Shown one piece after another: positions 1 to 12,590 of a stretch of 64,000 nucleotides of DNA. The notes beneath the pieces were generated by a model. The model did not search any database and was not told where the DNA came from. It saw only the letters and a list, made by a program, of their open reading frames with translations. Within the stretch, counting starts at the first letter, position 1. Every line of letters begins with the position of its first letter. Origin of the DNA: Tubiluchus corallicola (lineage: Eukaryota; Priapulida; Priapulimorpha; Priapulimorphida; Tubiluchidae); NCBI GenBank assembly GCA_030141605.1, contig JAQGDQ010000012.1, positions 1 through 64,000 of the forward strand, in the 5' to 3' direction. Both the position numbers and the translations under genes were made by a program.

Positions 1-120
1 ATATGTTTATTTTTTTAAATTTTACTTACGTATTTATTTTACTAACATATAAGCCGATAGAGAGATTAACTAAAATTGCGCATCGATTGACTGCTAATTA
101 GCAATTAAGATTTTTCTATA

Positions 121-203
121 GCAAAATCTTACTGTTTTTCATGGATTTATTATGATTTAGTAAGATTTTGCTATGGCAAAATCTTACTGTTTTTCATGGA
201 GTT
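121..203. repeat. Short direct repeat with hairpin
   Basis: The stretch GCAAAATCTTACTGTTTTTC followed by ATGGA occurs twice, at about 121-145 and 177-201. Between them AGTAAGATTTTGCTATGG is followed by its own reverse complement, so about 155-190 can fold into a near-perfect hairpin. Such palindromic units usually belong to dispersed repeat families; the family is not recognised. Confidence 0.6.
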
Positions 204-239
204 ATTTATTTATTTATTTATTCTCCGCCACTTTAACTC

Positions 240-1070
240 TTAATAACTCATAAGCCTTGCAAGCTAGGGTCATCAAACTCGCAGGGTTGGTAACCCTGGG
301 CGGGTGACGTACAACAGTGTAGCAACCAGTGACCACTGGTCAAGGCGGGAAGGGCAGTGGACGTCGGTCAGTTTTTCCTTTAGGTTGCATCTCCTCCTAG
401 GGCTTTTAATCTTTTGCAAGTATTTGCGTACTGTGGAGCAGGTGTGCACCTCGGGTTTTAAAAAACTGACAAGCTTTAAACGCCCGAGTGAGGGGCCAAA
501 ATGCAAAATTTTGGGTCCCCCCAATTTGTGACCTTTTACACACTGAGTGCTAGGGACACAAAACTCACAGGGTACATTCTCTGGCCAAAGTTATATGCGT
601 ATAAACGTGACCCGAGTTGCCGGGTCAAAGGTCACGGAGCGAACCCGCGACCCAGCTAGAGGGTAAAATAGGGGTCGAAAAGACAAAGGCCTTCCACTAT
701 CGACCGAAACTAGCTTGTAGTGTATCAAACGAAAGGTCTCGATGAGACAAACCGAATGGTGTAAGTCATGTCGAGACTGGTTGATCTCTGATCCCAGTAG
801 AGGGCAAAAACCGAAAAATGGGGTCGGGAACAGAAATTCGTCGAGTGTCTATGAATAGTATCATGTAGCATATGAAATTAAAGGTCTTGATGAGGCGTAT
901 CGAATGGTATAGATTACAGTGTGAATCGTTAACCTTGTGATCCAGGGTCTACCAAAAGTAGCCTGTTGTCTATCAAATAAAAGGTCTCAATGAGACAAAC
1001 TGAATGATATAAGTTATGGCAAGACTGGTTGACCTTTGACCCGTGGGTGATGGGCTGAATAGTTAAATGC
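240..1070. repeat. Degenerate tandem repeat, GC-elevated
   Basis: This segment is clearly richer in G+C than its surroundings. It contains three imperfect copies of a unit with the core AAAGGTCTCGATGAGACAAA followed by CCGAATGGT, at about 735, 881 and 980. Each is followed by a GACTGGTTGACC or related phrase. The left part carries related GACCC/GGTCAAAGGTCAC words. Short frames are open on both strands but look like by-products of repetition. The repeat family is unknown to me. Confidence 0.55.
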
Positions 1071-4000
1071 TGAGGTTTCATTGTGAAATGCACTTCCCAT
1101 GCATCAAGCAAGGTGAATTCAATAAAAGAAAATAAGCACTTTCAAGAAATCATCTTGTCATCTTTAAGGGCTAATTTCATAACTATTGTTGCAAAAACTT
1201 TAGTTTCTGACCACGTCAGAAACGTTGTCAACTAGTTATTATTGTTCTTGCACAAAACCATAGTCGTAGGCAGTGGGAGATTTTTGCCCAGCGAATGTTC
1301 GGATTCGGAGGTAATAAGCTCAGCCGCCTCCAACACAGATCAACTGTAAAACAAATCAAGCAGACTAGCAAACAAATATTTTAAATAAATCTTGAAATAA
1401 GACTGCAATAAACAAATGAGTAGAGAAAAGAATGTATAAACAAAAAAATTATGTCTAATACGCAAGCCTTACTTCTTACAAGTGCTACTAAGGTGCACCG
1501 CAAATAGTGTATCAAGTCAAGAATACCATGGCATACATACATCGTAGCTATACAAGGTGCTAGAAGTGTATCATCTTTCAAATAGTACACTCTTCAAAAC
1601 AGAATTTTTGAAAATTATTCTTTTTGTTATTATAGTGGACTGCCACGTATGTACAGGGTGCTACTATATAACCTTCGACTAGCGGGGTACAAAAACAACG
1701 AAACTGTGTAGAACAATTTATTGACTCAAAATATAGCTGAAGCAACAGAGAACCTACCAAGCCCTTGATTTACTGCACAGGCTCCCTGTGTTTCACACAG
1801 CCTGCAATCTTGATGAGTATAATCGAAGTACCAACTGAAGAGCTGAAGATTCGCCAACACATCTAGCAGATGTCTCACGAACTTTTCTGTTGAATACTAA
1901 TCAATGGCATGTTTTCTAAGATCATCTTAGCCTGTCATACTATCCTTCATAATAGCTCCAATATGAAAGGCAGGGTTGAGGTACAGCGAATTTCGATGCC
2001 ATTCAGTTCAATAAAAAAAAACAACTCCTAAGTTTTCTAGTCGTGTTTGAACATACCCATGCAGGCATGTAAAATACGCGGGGCTTCCAATTAAATACTG
2101 AGGGCATGATATTTAAGCTATACCGTGTAATAAATTGTTCTGTACTATTTTTCGTTGTTTCGCAGTCCCCTAGCATAAGTTTATGTGCCACCCTGTATAA
2201 TCAAAGGAAATGCAACGGCGCCAAAAATCACTAATATTTTATTTTTATACCTACATACAATAGCTGCTGTCTACATTAACCATAACAATAACCATAGGCT
2301 TTGCTTAGTTTTCCATTAACATTCACTTACATGTAGCTCTCCATTTTTTCTAATAAGCATAATACTTGTGCATTATTAAATGTTTGTGACACCTTGTTTG
2401 AGACATATTTACCGTTTCTGCGTTTGTCAATACCGTATTTGTAGGTGCATCGTTAATAATTTATTAGTCCCCTCTTTATAGTAGCTCGCTATTTAATCAA
2501 CGGTACGGGTGATATTATTGTCCGCCTTTTTCGCAAACAACTTATTAATTAATTGTTTAATTAATTGAATGATTCATCCACACGAACTAAGCCACGAAAT
2601 ATGCGTTGTGAGAATATGTCTTTATCTCTCGAGTTATCAAGCTGGCTTCCGCAATAAGCCTTTCAGTGTGAATATACCTTTAGTAACTTCTTGAATAGCA
2701 AAGCAATTCAACATTAAGTTAAAGTGATTAAAGTTTTATTTTAACAAGTTCCACAATTTAATCAAAGCTAAAAAGTCACTTTAACAAATCTTTAACTTAT
2801 GAGCTTGTAGGCTCTTACAACTAAAACGGTTTATTCAGAATGATAAACCGACTTGCGATTAAGTAACAAATTGCAATGCTCGCACTTATGGTGCCCAAAG
2901 TTACAAATTAATACAACTAGTATCGCCGTTACAGTAACAGAGAAATAATAGTAAAGTCACTTAACTTGTGGCTTGGCCAACCTAACAACTGTAATTGTTA
3001 ACTTATTGGACCTAACAACGGCCAGATCCAGACTCCTGAACGAGACTCTTAGCATCAGAGGTTTGCTTTTACAAACGACGCAGAATTCTTCCACGCTGAG
3101 CTAAAGACAGTGACTTCTTTCCGAAGATCGTCTCGCAGTTCCACGGCAGCTCTCCTCTCCTCGCAATCCCAGCAACAACTCTCTCCACAGAGCTTGTACA
3201 TACGTTTTTGAATCGATGGTCACTTTGCTTGAGTCACATGGTCACGATGATCACATTTCGTCAGTGACACGTTACAGAGCTCCCATGGCTGCCCATCCAA
3301 AGATGGTACCTCTAATTCTGATGGTACTCGATGTCACCGAGGACAGCGATTTATTGTCTCAGACCTTAGAGCATAGCCGGAGACACTAGACTAATTATCA
3401 ATCGGTGACAATCACCTGTTTTGAACAATAAGCTATTCTGACCAGCAGTCAGCTGAACTAGGAAATTGCAACTCTCCGTACCATCGTGTTTCGAGCTTAT
3501 GTGTGTTAATGAGAGTAGAGTTCATTTATGCAACTCTGCGTTTGTTTAACATTTCTATATTTTACAATTTACCAACCTCCTCTGATACTTTAACTCATTA
3601 AATTCAAGATACAGGCTGAGTGAGTCTCTTATGATCAAATCGCATAAACGTTGTTATCTAATCTATTATGATTGACCTAGTCCCAAACTCTTATCAGTTA
3701 ATTTCTTTAATTAATTTTCTAATTAATTTCTTATTCCAAAATAAATTCACAACAATATTAGTAACTTACGCGGTATTGTCATAGTGGATCACTTTCAGTT
3801 GAAGTGCAAATTAGTAGCGGTGCGTACAATAACAGACAGTACCATAACGTAACAGTTTGTTTTCTATAGCAGTCTTCTTTATAAAGCGACAATGGTAAAT
3901 GCAGAAAATGTGGTAAATTTCAGTTCATATCTATTTGATCTAACAGAGCGTGAGGTAAACCTCAGCTGCCAACAACAATTTATCGTAGCTAAAATGCATG

Positions 4001-6561
4001 TTGTAAGCATTTTTAAAAATGTTTGTTTTACAAATCTCACTACCATAATACTTGTAAAGATTATTTCTGTAAAGGCAGAGACTTGCGTAACCCAATGAGC
4101 GGTTTGTTATTTTTGCCCTTAATAAACGAAAATATTTATTAAAATCTTATCATTTGTTTTCACTATTTTAGATATAAAATGGGAGATTTGCAGACTGTCG
4201 TGACAGTTCACAAGGTGGCTAGGCTACAGAAAATTTTTACACATGTCTGATACCGCACAGCCTCAGGTAGGCACAATAACCACAATTCACCAATTAGGTG
4301 TGTTTATATAACATAATGCACTTTCTATTATGTACGAGATTTTAGAAGTGCGTCTGTTTTCCACGCTTTCCAGGACGAGTTAACCCTCACTTGAAGTTTC
4401 GGTTTAATACAGCTCGAAAGACTGTTTATCTTGCTTCATCTTTATTTATTTGTATTAATTTTATTTCGTACTGACTGACCCGCAAAACACACGAACACAA
4501 AACATTTAAAACAAATAACATTCATAAATACATAATCAAAACTGAGCGGCCTGTTATTAGTAAAAAATTCTCTGTGAATATATAAAAGAGCTGGGAGAGT
4601 TGAAAGAAAGCGCAAGTCACTTAGAATATTGGGTTTATGTTACTGTTATCGCTTAAACTTAGAAAAATATAAGTTTGCAATATATCCACGAAGAAATTTG
4701 CAAAAAATATCCATAAACAATGAACTTAATTTATACTAGCCTGTACAGAAATTTCAGGCACGGTGGTTGCCGCAATTCACTTCAAAATTGTGAAGTAACT
4801 GGTGAACTTTGTAACTTTACGTAAGCGCATCGTGGCTTTCCGTATGCATCGTGCGTGCTGCTTAAACTAATTCTAACTTCTGCAGCTTACTTAATGTTCA
4901 TACTTAAATGTCACAAAATTAGCTGTCTAATTTTTTGTAAATTCTGACATTTTTTTTCTAAATTTTGACAATGCTGTACTTTTCGTGGAAATTGACAATG
5001 AGCTGCTTTTCTTCATTGGTGGAAAAATGGGCATTTAAATATTTAAACGAACACAACCAAGAGCGAATAAATGATCGCAACTTTAAGGTGATTTTGCTAA
5101 TTACTTGAGGCACTTAATACACTTTTATTACTAAATCTTTATAACTTTTTTCAAACGTTCAAATAAGCCTAACTTCCTAGAAGGTTGGCCTTTCCTTTAG
5201 TTTTAAGGTGGCTAGGCCTGTCTGTGCAATAATATTTACAAAGTTGTGAATTCACAAAGTGCAATGTCCTGGCGGAAGAAGCTAAGCACGAGCATAGAAT
5301 GATGCAAATAAAAATAATGATAGATTCGCTAACATCCGAAGAACACTTTAAATTTTTAAAAATTCCTAGCAGTATGTTGTGTCGATACTGTAGCCACAAA
5401 AACTAATTATGCCATCGAACATAGTGCGCATGCTGTCAGGACGTGTAGGCCTACAGAGAGTCAATTATTTTAGGTCGAATCCAAGGTGGAATAAGATGGT
5501 AGACGGTAAACATGCTGAAGCGCCTAATTTTTTCTCTTTGCTATGGGCACAGTATGGTAAGCCAAAAAACTGGAATTTAATGCTGATAATAATGAGGCGT
5601 AGCGTTGTGCCTTGTAGGTGTATTGGACGATGACAGCACCAGATGCTAAAATTCAGAACGTAGGAGTTTGGGTAATAGAAATTTGATTTGTGATACACCG
5701 TTTAATTGAAGTAGAATATAATTAATTTTCGCAAAAGTAGCAAAATTAATTATTTTATCGAAATTACGGGTATCTCCTCTCAGTTATGGAGCGTCGAGAG
5801 GATATTTTGCTCCGCAATCGGCACGACATACATAAATATAAAACTTCCTACCTCTAAACTTCTAGACTGTATTAACTGTAATATAAGCAACATCGTCCGC
5901 ACATTGCTTGGAGATTAAAGCTGAAGGTCTCCGGAATATACCATAATTATATTAAACTAGTGTATTTGGTCTGAAGTTTTCTGGATTAAGATTTGTGCTG
6001 GTATGGCCCTCATTTCTCCACAAGATACATAGTTATCGTATGTCTGTGTCTATGCCTATCATAGTTACAGCAAGATGAAAAGCAAAAAGGACGGGGTTCA
6101 TACAATCCCCTTGAGGTACACTGATATGTTAGAACAGAATGGCGGGCTCATCCTTCCTTCTTATCGAACTTGGATAGTGAGAACCCTTTCCAATAATAAA
6201 TTTCGAATCAGTAATAAAAGTAACAAAGTGTGCAAAAAACTTAATTTAGTTCTCAGATAACGATCAAAAACTGTACATGTAGAATGGCCACTAATTTACT
6301 AGTGAAACTGTAGTGACTGATTTGTGTAACTAAAATCATGAATCACATTAAAAATATATGTAGTTTGGCGTACTTAGCAGTTTAGTGAATATACTCTTAC
6401 ATACTATTTTTAAGCGATATGTTTCAGACTGGTTATTGTTTTTCACGTTTTAAATTGTATGTTTATAGCAATCTTCGAAGTTGTATTTGACAACTCGTTA
6501 AACTTAAAGGATGCCAGATATCATAAGTACTTACTTATACAGGCCGTGCTAACAACTAATG
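1071..6561. other. Intergenic DNA, no gene recognised
   Basis: No open frame here shows recognisable protein character or paired splice sites. About 3000-3440 has higher G+C and may be an old transposon fragment. A TATATAAAAG word at about 4579 could be a TATA box, but no coding exon follows. An open frame at 3892-4098 (68 codons) resembles no family I know and is probably chance. Confidence 0.4.
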
Positions 6562-6742
6562 TTGTTCTGACTACATGATATTTCCAATGTACTACATGAT
6601 ATTTCCAATGTTGATTGGAAATATGATATTTCCAATATTGACACCAATGTTGATATCCAATATTTCCAATGATTCAAATGTTGATATCCAGTGTTCTACA
6701 TGATATTTCCAATGGTGTTCTGACTACATGATTTTTCCAATG
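6562..6742. repeat. Local repeat of TACATGATATTTCCAATG
   Basis: The phrase CTACATGATATTTCCAATG recurs at least four times in 180 bases, mixed with the related words GTTGATATCCAATATTTCCAA and GGAAATATGATATTTCC. Some copies are inverted with respect to each other (GGAAATAT against ATATTTCC), so the block is a scrambled cluster rather than a clean tandem array. Confidence 0.65.
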
Positions 6743-7071
6743 ACAAAGAGCAAAAGTAATTGGGGCTTTGACTTATTCGAATTCGTAATAATATTTATGA
6801 GATAAATAAATAGTGTTATAATAAATGTTATAAAAAATAATAATAAAAACGTGTTTGAATGGAATTCGAACGTTCGATTGTGTACTAGCTTCATAGCATG
6901 AATTAACAGCTAGTGTTCGTATTTCTGAGGGCAAAGCTATACCATTGAAAGGCCTAGAAGATCACAACTGCACAATTCTTGATCCTGAGTTAATACCGAA
7001 TGAAGTAAGACAAGAACACAGTTACAGCTCTCTACAGTAGTAAAGTAGTAAGTAATGAAGTAAGTAAACTA

Positions 7072-7850
7072 CTATGTCTATGCAGTATGCTGATGATGTG
7101 GCATGGATTACAAGAAACAAAGAAGAAATAGATGAAATAAAAACTCAATAGAAGAGAAACTGAACAGAATGGATCTCGTTGTAAACAAAAATAAAACTGA
7201 AGAGTTTCACATAACACGCCATGGTGATGAATCATGGCAAAGATGCAAGTATCTCGGTAGTCTGCTAGCAACAGAAGACGACATATCAAGACGGAAGATA
7301 ATGGCATTATCAGCTTACTCAAAACTCACAAAAGTTTTTGATAATAGGAAGATTTCTTTGGAAACAAAAATTAGAATATTCACAGTCTTAGTTGAAACTG
7401 TATTTCTGTATAACTCTGAGCTCTGGACATTAAAAGCAAATCATAAAGCTGAAATCGATGCGTTTCAAAGGCGAAATTACAGAAACATTTTGGGTATTAG
7501 ATGGCCAAAGAAAATTTCAAACAAAGATCTATATGACAAAATAAAAGAAGAACCTTGGGCAAGAAAAATAAAAAGACGCCGTTTATGATGGATTGGGCAT
7601 ATGCTTAGACTACCTGATGATATTCCAGTGAAGATAGCTCTTCAACAAGCCATAGAACCAGCTAAAAAACCCGCAGGAGGACAAATGTTAACATATTTAG
7701 ATTTTGCACAGAAAGATTTAAGCACTTCAGCATTGATCCTTAGAAATAAATGCACTTGGGGCATTGCGGCAAGCAGGGAGTCCTGGCATAGGGAGGTGAG
7801 CAGAATCATGTCCCTGGACGATTCATTGGATGATGATGATGTACTGCTGT
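7072..7850 (+). mobile_element. Non-LTR retrotransposon remnant (RT C-terminal part)
   Basis: Translation gives QYADDVAWI, the YADD box of a LINE reverse transcriptase (7081-7110). After a frameshift near 7146 come the thumb and connection region (KYLGSLL at about 7248; SLETKIRIFTVLVETVFLY, then SELWTL, at about 7356-7430) and the tail phrase WIGHMLRLPDD (from 7589). An in-frame TGA at 7586-7588 interrupts the tail and fits a CGA-to-TGA change. No endonuclease or fingers domain precedes it, so the copy is 5' truncated and dead. RTE-like or a related clade is possible but was not tested. Confidence 0.85.
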
Positions 7851-8303
7851 GCTTTATTTATAAAGTCAAACTCAAAGTTGTGAACCCACTTTATCATAAA
7901 ATTGGTTGAAGAGAGACACAATTTTAGTATTTGGCGCATATAAGAACTTTCCATGCGGGATTGGAGAACACCTAATGTAATGTAAATTAAGGCCCGAATT
8001 TTTTACGCTAAATTAAAAATATGAAAGGGTGTACGACAAGCACATTGGGACGTTCTATGGGTAGAGTACATAAGCCAATTTGGCCAGTATCTCAAGTTAA
8101 AACATTACCACGAATTGCTACATAAATATTTTGCACACGACAATTTACGCGTGATTATCCGCATAGCTATTAATATCTGTATATACATATCCGTATCTCC
8201 GTCTGAGCCTAATGCACCTACACATCAGCACTTGCATTTGTGTCTGTAACACTGCCGTATCCGATCGTGTATCTTTTTCACAGTAAGTTACTTAACGGCT
8301 GGA

Positions 8304-9383
8304 CTAGTGAATAAAACTTCGCCACATGGATTTCAATCTTTTCTTAATTGGAGGTATCCTTGTGGCACAAATTATGGAGTTAATTAAGGAGTTTGTAGAT
8401 ACAATCAGCAAAAAGATTGGTTGAAGAAAGTAATAGCGATTAGTGAAAGCTATTCCACCAGGGACTGCAATAGATGAAATAAACACAATTTGAGGCAACC
8501 AGAGAATGACGAACGTACCAACCACAAGAATGATTGTGATAAGTGCTTTGCTGTTCGAGCCCATTGAACTGTTGCTTACCATTTTGGCTTTGACCTCTTG
8601 GCTGCGCTTGACTGCAAGACATATTTTGACGTAAAGAGTCACGGATATAGCGATAGGCATAAAGAACAAAACGGCTGTAACGTATCCATGGCTTGGCGTG
8701 TATGGACCAATCAGACAAATGTAGTTTCTGAAGAATTCATCTATGGAGACACACACATGATTTACTTGGTTCCATCCAGAAAGCGGGGGTAAGACAGCAT
8801 ACGTAAAAGACAGGATTACAACAAGTGGCAGTACAATCATCAACACACGAGGAGGCATGTCTGCCGAATATGGATGGAGTATTTTAACATAACGATCATA
8901 TGAGAGCAGCATGATACTATAATCAGATATCAGAAATCCTCCAATCATAAATGCTTCACATGTCCAGCACCACATGCCGCCAGTTTTTGGCAATATATCT
9001 AAGCCTATCAGAAAAAACTTCAAAATACAGCTAATGCCAATGGACGTGTCACCCATTGCTACACTTGCTACAATCATGAGGGAACTGCAAATTGTTCTAG
9101 CGGTGATGATGCACGCAATGACCAAGAGACTACCAAAGACGATGAGGCAACCAAGAGATAAGAAACATGAATACATGTAAAAAAGGTACACATGTAAGTC
9201 GGGATCATCCGCTGCACCTTTTGCTAATTCGAAGTAGTTCTTTGTAAATAAGCCGTCCTTTTCAACATCAAATGACGAACAGTTATTGTCGTTGAACAAA
9301 GTACCCATTATTCGGAATGTTTTTGGTAATTCAAATTTGGAAATCTGTAGTATTTCAAAAAATATTCTTTTGGCAATCAGCAC
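8304..9383 (-). CDS. Class A (rhodopsin-like) G-protein-coupled receptor, intronless
   Basis: One 359-codon frame encodes a seven-transmembrane receptor. Hydrophobic segments lie near residues 65-93, 101-124, 140-162, 179-201, 232-256, 279-303 and 317-340. Seen directly: Asp112 in TM2, DRY at 163-165 ending TM3, PPLSGW at 199-204 after TM4, cysteines at TM3 (Cys139/Cys142) and the second outer loop (Cys211) able to form the usual disulfide, and LWLP at 294-297 in TM6. TM7 reads NSIIC instead of NPxxY and TM1 has Gly-Ser where GN is usual. There is no opsin-type lysine in TM7. Met26 (codon at 9308-9306), just before a short N-terminus with an N-C-S glycosylation site, is a more typical start than Met1. 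The ligand is unknown; amine-, adenosine- and melatonin-type receptors share these features. It probably couples to a heterotrimeric G protein at the cell surface. Confidence 0.88.
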   Translation of the reverse strand: MLIAKRIFFEILQISKFELPKTFRIMGTLFNDNNCSSFDVEKDGLFTKNYFELAKGAADDPDLHVYLFYMYSCFLSLGCLIVFGSLLVIACIITARTICSSLMIVASVAMGDTSIGISCILKFFLIGLDILPKTGGMWCWTCEAFMIGGFLISDYSIMLLSYDRYVKILHPYSADMPPRVLMIVLPLVVILSFTYAVLPPLSGWNQVNHVCVSIDEFFRNYICLIGPYTPSHGYVTAVLFFMPIAISVTLYVKICLAVKRSQEVKAKMVSNSSMGSNSKALITIILVVGTFVILWLPQIVFISSIAVPGGIAFTNRYYFLQPIFLLIVSTNSLINSIICATRIPPIKKRLKSMWRSFIH

Positions 9384-11623
9384 AGCATAGTTTCTGTAAA
9401 AGCGGGCACAGAAGTGAAACTAATAGAAGTCACTTGTAATATGCAACGCCAATAAAGCTATGACAGCAAAAGAATTATGTCTGTGTAATGGCTATATAAT
9501 TGGTTAAGTCAATCTTAATTCGCTCACTGCAATTATCTACGTCTACATACACAGCAATAGTCCATTTACGAACATCAGACGTTCTTTGCAGATTGACTAA
9601 ATACTCTTTTGACTGCGCTTGACCAGCTGCATCCCACTTCCCAGATCAATAGATTTTGTCCACTCTGTAAATTCAGACGTGTTGTGCTGACGACGGCACG
9701 TCTTATTTAATTGACAGAAACAGGAAAGGAAATGGGGTCAATATCACAGACGCCGCAAAACAGTGAAGACAACATCAGACTAAAACAATAGTAGATTTAG
9801 AAGTAGTAGATTGAGATTTACATGAAATACGTTAACAGGAAAAATAACTTTAATGTAGAAAATCGAAAAATATTGCACCTCATTGTGATAGCTAGTCAAG
9901 ACCGATATTTTCGTTTTTCAGCCTGGCTTTACGTTGCTTGAATGCAGTTTCCGTATATCATCTGAATAGACAACCGCAATTCAGCAAAGTTTAACAGGTT
10001 CTTTTCCAGCTGATCCATAATGAAGCCTCGAAATAACAACGCACCTCAGTTACTTTCAGCACTTTCAAAAACTCAAATAAAAGTGTAATATGCGTGCGTC
10101 ATATTTTAAACATATGTACTGTCATTGTTTTTTTGTTTAAATCTGTAGTACTGGCATGGTAAACTCTTTAGTCAATTTAATGTTCCCACACTTTTCTGAC
10201 AATAATATTCCAATGCACACTTTCTCCATATTTCAGAAATTCAAATAAGAATGAAACGTTGTAAAGGCTGTCCTCAAAAAATAAACAGTAACGTTGACGT
10301 GCGTATAGCGCAAAATGCGCTATACTAGAAGGTATCTTTAAGCTCAGAAAAATTGATTAACAGTAAAAGGGCTTTCCCGTTATTGCTACTAGGATTAGAA
10401 AATATGTTATCTGGGTCAGGCTTCTTTGACGCATGCGTTCAAGTTTAATAATATTCCTTCAAAGCTGTTGTATTAGATCTCGTTTGTTTGTTAGTTAGTT
10501 CACTTTCTCACTTGTCCGTTTGTTGCTTGCTCTTTCAATTGTTTGTTTAATAATGTATCTGCTTGCTTGTTAGTTCATTACATAATTCAATACAGTCTCA
10601 AGAAGGTATAAACAAAATTATTTTACTTCATATATTTCATTTAGCGCCTTGCAACGAAAAACAAGGAGCTTTCGCTTTTAGAATAACAATCTGTAATTTT
10701 CAAAATATACAACACGCCAAATGGACATTATAATGCTCGTAATCGACGTACACAGCATTTAGACAACTACTGTAAGACACAAAGTTAAAGATCAACCTAC
10801 CAAAACTGGTTGCATTGCTATCGTGACTGTCACAATCGAATGAAGTTGTATTGTTTTGCATAGTTCTATCAACAGATTGGCCAAGTCGTCAGACACTTAA
10901 CTATAACAGCTTTCGTGTGATTTCTCAATCTACAAATCAGCAGTTGAACGAGCAAACATGTTCGGATATAGAATAAATGCAACGCTTTTTATTTGGTATC
11001 TATAGTAATTATAATATGCTCAAGTATAGAGTTAGCAAATAAGAGCATAAGTGCACACGCAGTTACACTTATTTATGGCGAATCTACTCCAAGAGCCGTT
11101 GTCACGTCCAATTGCACGAGGAACAGCCAAAAACCAATGTTACATTACTATCAGTACTACCCCAATAAGGTTCTATTTGTTGTTGTGCGTAATTTTTTAC
11201 TCACTCAACTCAAACGTTTTTCTAGTGATGAAATTTCCTATAATAAGACTTGGTGTACGCCTACAATGACATGCAGACTTGGTGTAACAATAGATAAAAT
11301 GTTTTATATCATCATTTAAATGGGCCTTGTCCTAACCGATAAATGATGCTGCAAGAGAGAAACCAGGTAGAATATGATTCTATTTAATAAAGTTTTCATC
11401 GCTTTTTTCTCAAAGAATAAAATTAAAAGAAAAACAGTCATCGGCGTTTTTAACTTGTTGTCAACTCTGTATGTTAATTTAATTTGTAGGTTTTTTCAAA
11501 AAGTTTGATTCAGGTAAGTTTTCTAAGTATATGCTTACAGCATCCAGAGGTAGACGCCTAATAAAAATATCTTGAGAAGAAAAGTAATGAAATTGAAAAC
11601 TTTATGAAACCCGACTTAAAATA
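9384..11623. other. Intergenic DNA, no gene recognised
   Basis: This 2.2-kb stretch lies upstream of the GPCR. It holds only short open frames without family character. A T-rich patch of TTTGTTTG/TTGCTTGC words lies at about 10480-10580. I see no convincing promoter element. Confidence 0.4.
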
Positions 11624-11847
11624 TCTATCTATCTGTCTGTCTGTCTGTCGGTCTGTTTGTCTGTCTGTGTGTCTGCTGTCTGTCTATCTATCTGTCTGTC
11701 TGTCTGTCCGTCCGTCCATCCATCCATCCATCCATCCATCCATCCATCCATCCATCCATCCATCCATCCATCCATCCATCCATCCATCCATCCATCCATC
11801 CATCTATCTATCTACCTACCTACATACCTATCTATCTTTCTATCTTT
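11624..11847. repeat. Compound microsatellite (TCTA/TCTG)n-(TCCA)n
   Basis: A pure tetranucleotide tract changes from CTAT/CTGT units to CCAT units (about 11716-11803) and back to CTAT/CTAC. Two long frames read through it as Ser-Ile-His-Pro repeats. They are artefacts of the tetranucleotide. Confidence 0.95.
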
Positions 11848-12206
11848 ACTTCTTGGCTTTAGCCTTACTTACTATTGTTATATATATGATGCAGCATTGT
11901 TCATGCTGAGCGAGAAAAGAAGAGACTGCTTAATGAACATATCTGCACAATTAGCTTTGAATCCAGAAGGTTGTGAATGCAGACCACCATGTCACGAAGT
12001 GAGCTTTGATCAAACTGTGACATAGTCAGCGATTTCAGACATAAGTAGATTTTTTTCTGATTTCCTCCTGATAAAACCATTTTCCAGGGATACAAATCCA
12101 ATTCTTGCCATTGAAATCAAGAAAGAAATGTCGTATGTGTGGTGATTCAATTTTTGACGACCAAGAGTTCACTTGTCATAAGTTTTACAAATCTTTAGTT
12201 GGGTCT

Positions 12207-12590
12207 AGGGGTGAGCATTCTGTACCAGAAAGCAAATTCAAATCGAATTGAATTTTCTGACTATCGAACTCCAATCAAACCGAATTTTGAGATTTCGGAT
12301 CCGAATCGAATTCGAATTCAGTTTTAAAGATTTTCGAATCATTAATGAAACTTGGTCTCACAAAGATCACGGATATTACTTCATTTTGTTCTGTAGTAAA
12401 AACACCAATAATTTGTTTAAAAATTGTGCATAGAAATTGCAGCAAAACTCAAGGTGGTTGTATAATGTTTCAAATGTTTTGACGTATGTAGTTGAAGTAC
12501 TGAATTATTCGAATCTATTGTTTTAGGTTCTAGAACTGAATTAGAACTAAAAACCCGTTCGAATCGAATAGGACAAGTGTTCATTTTTGT
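12207..12590. mobile_element. Possible hAT-like MITE
   Basis: The left edge TAGGGGTGAGCATTCTGTAC and the right edge (reverse strand ATGAACACTTGTCCTATTCG) are loosely inverted copies. The interior near both ends is dense in AATCGAATTCGAATC-type words. Such edges with GAATTCGAATC interiors occur in some hAT-type MITEs. No clean target duplication was found, so the assignment is tentative. Confidence 0.3.

Noticed and set aside
3892-4098. 68-codon open frame (+)
   Set aside because: No homology or domain character and no nearby partner exons.
4575-4600. TATATAAAAG as a promoter
   Set aside because: No coding exon follows on the plus strand within a reasonable distance; the word is common in AT-rich DNA.
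11604-12025. Frames with Ser-Ile-His-Pro repeats
   Set aside because: Direct translation of the (TCCA)n microsatellite in two frames.
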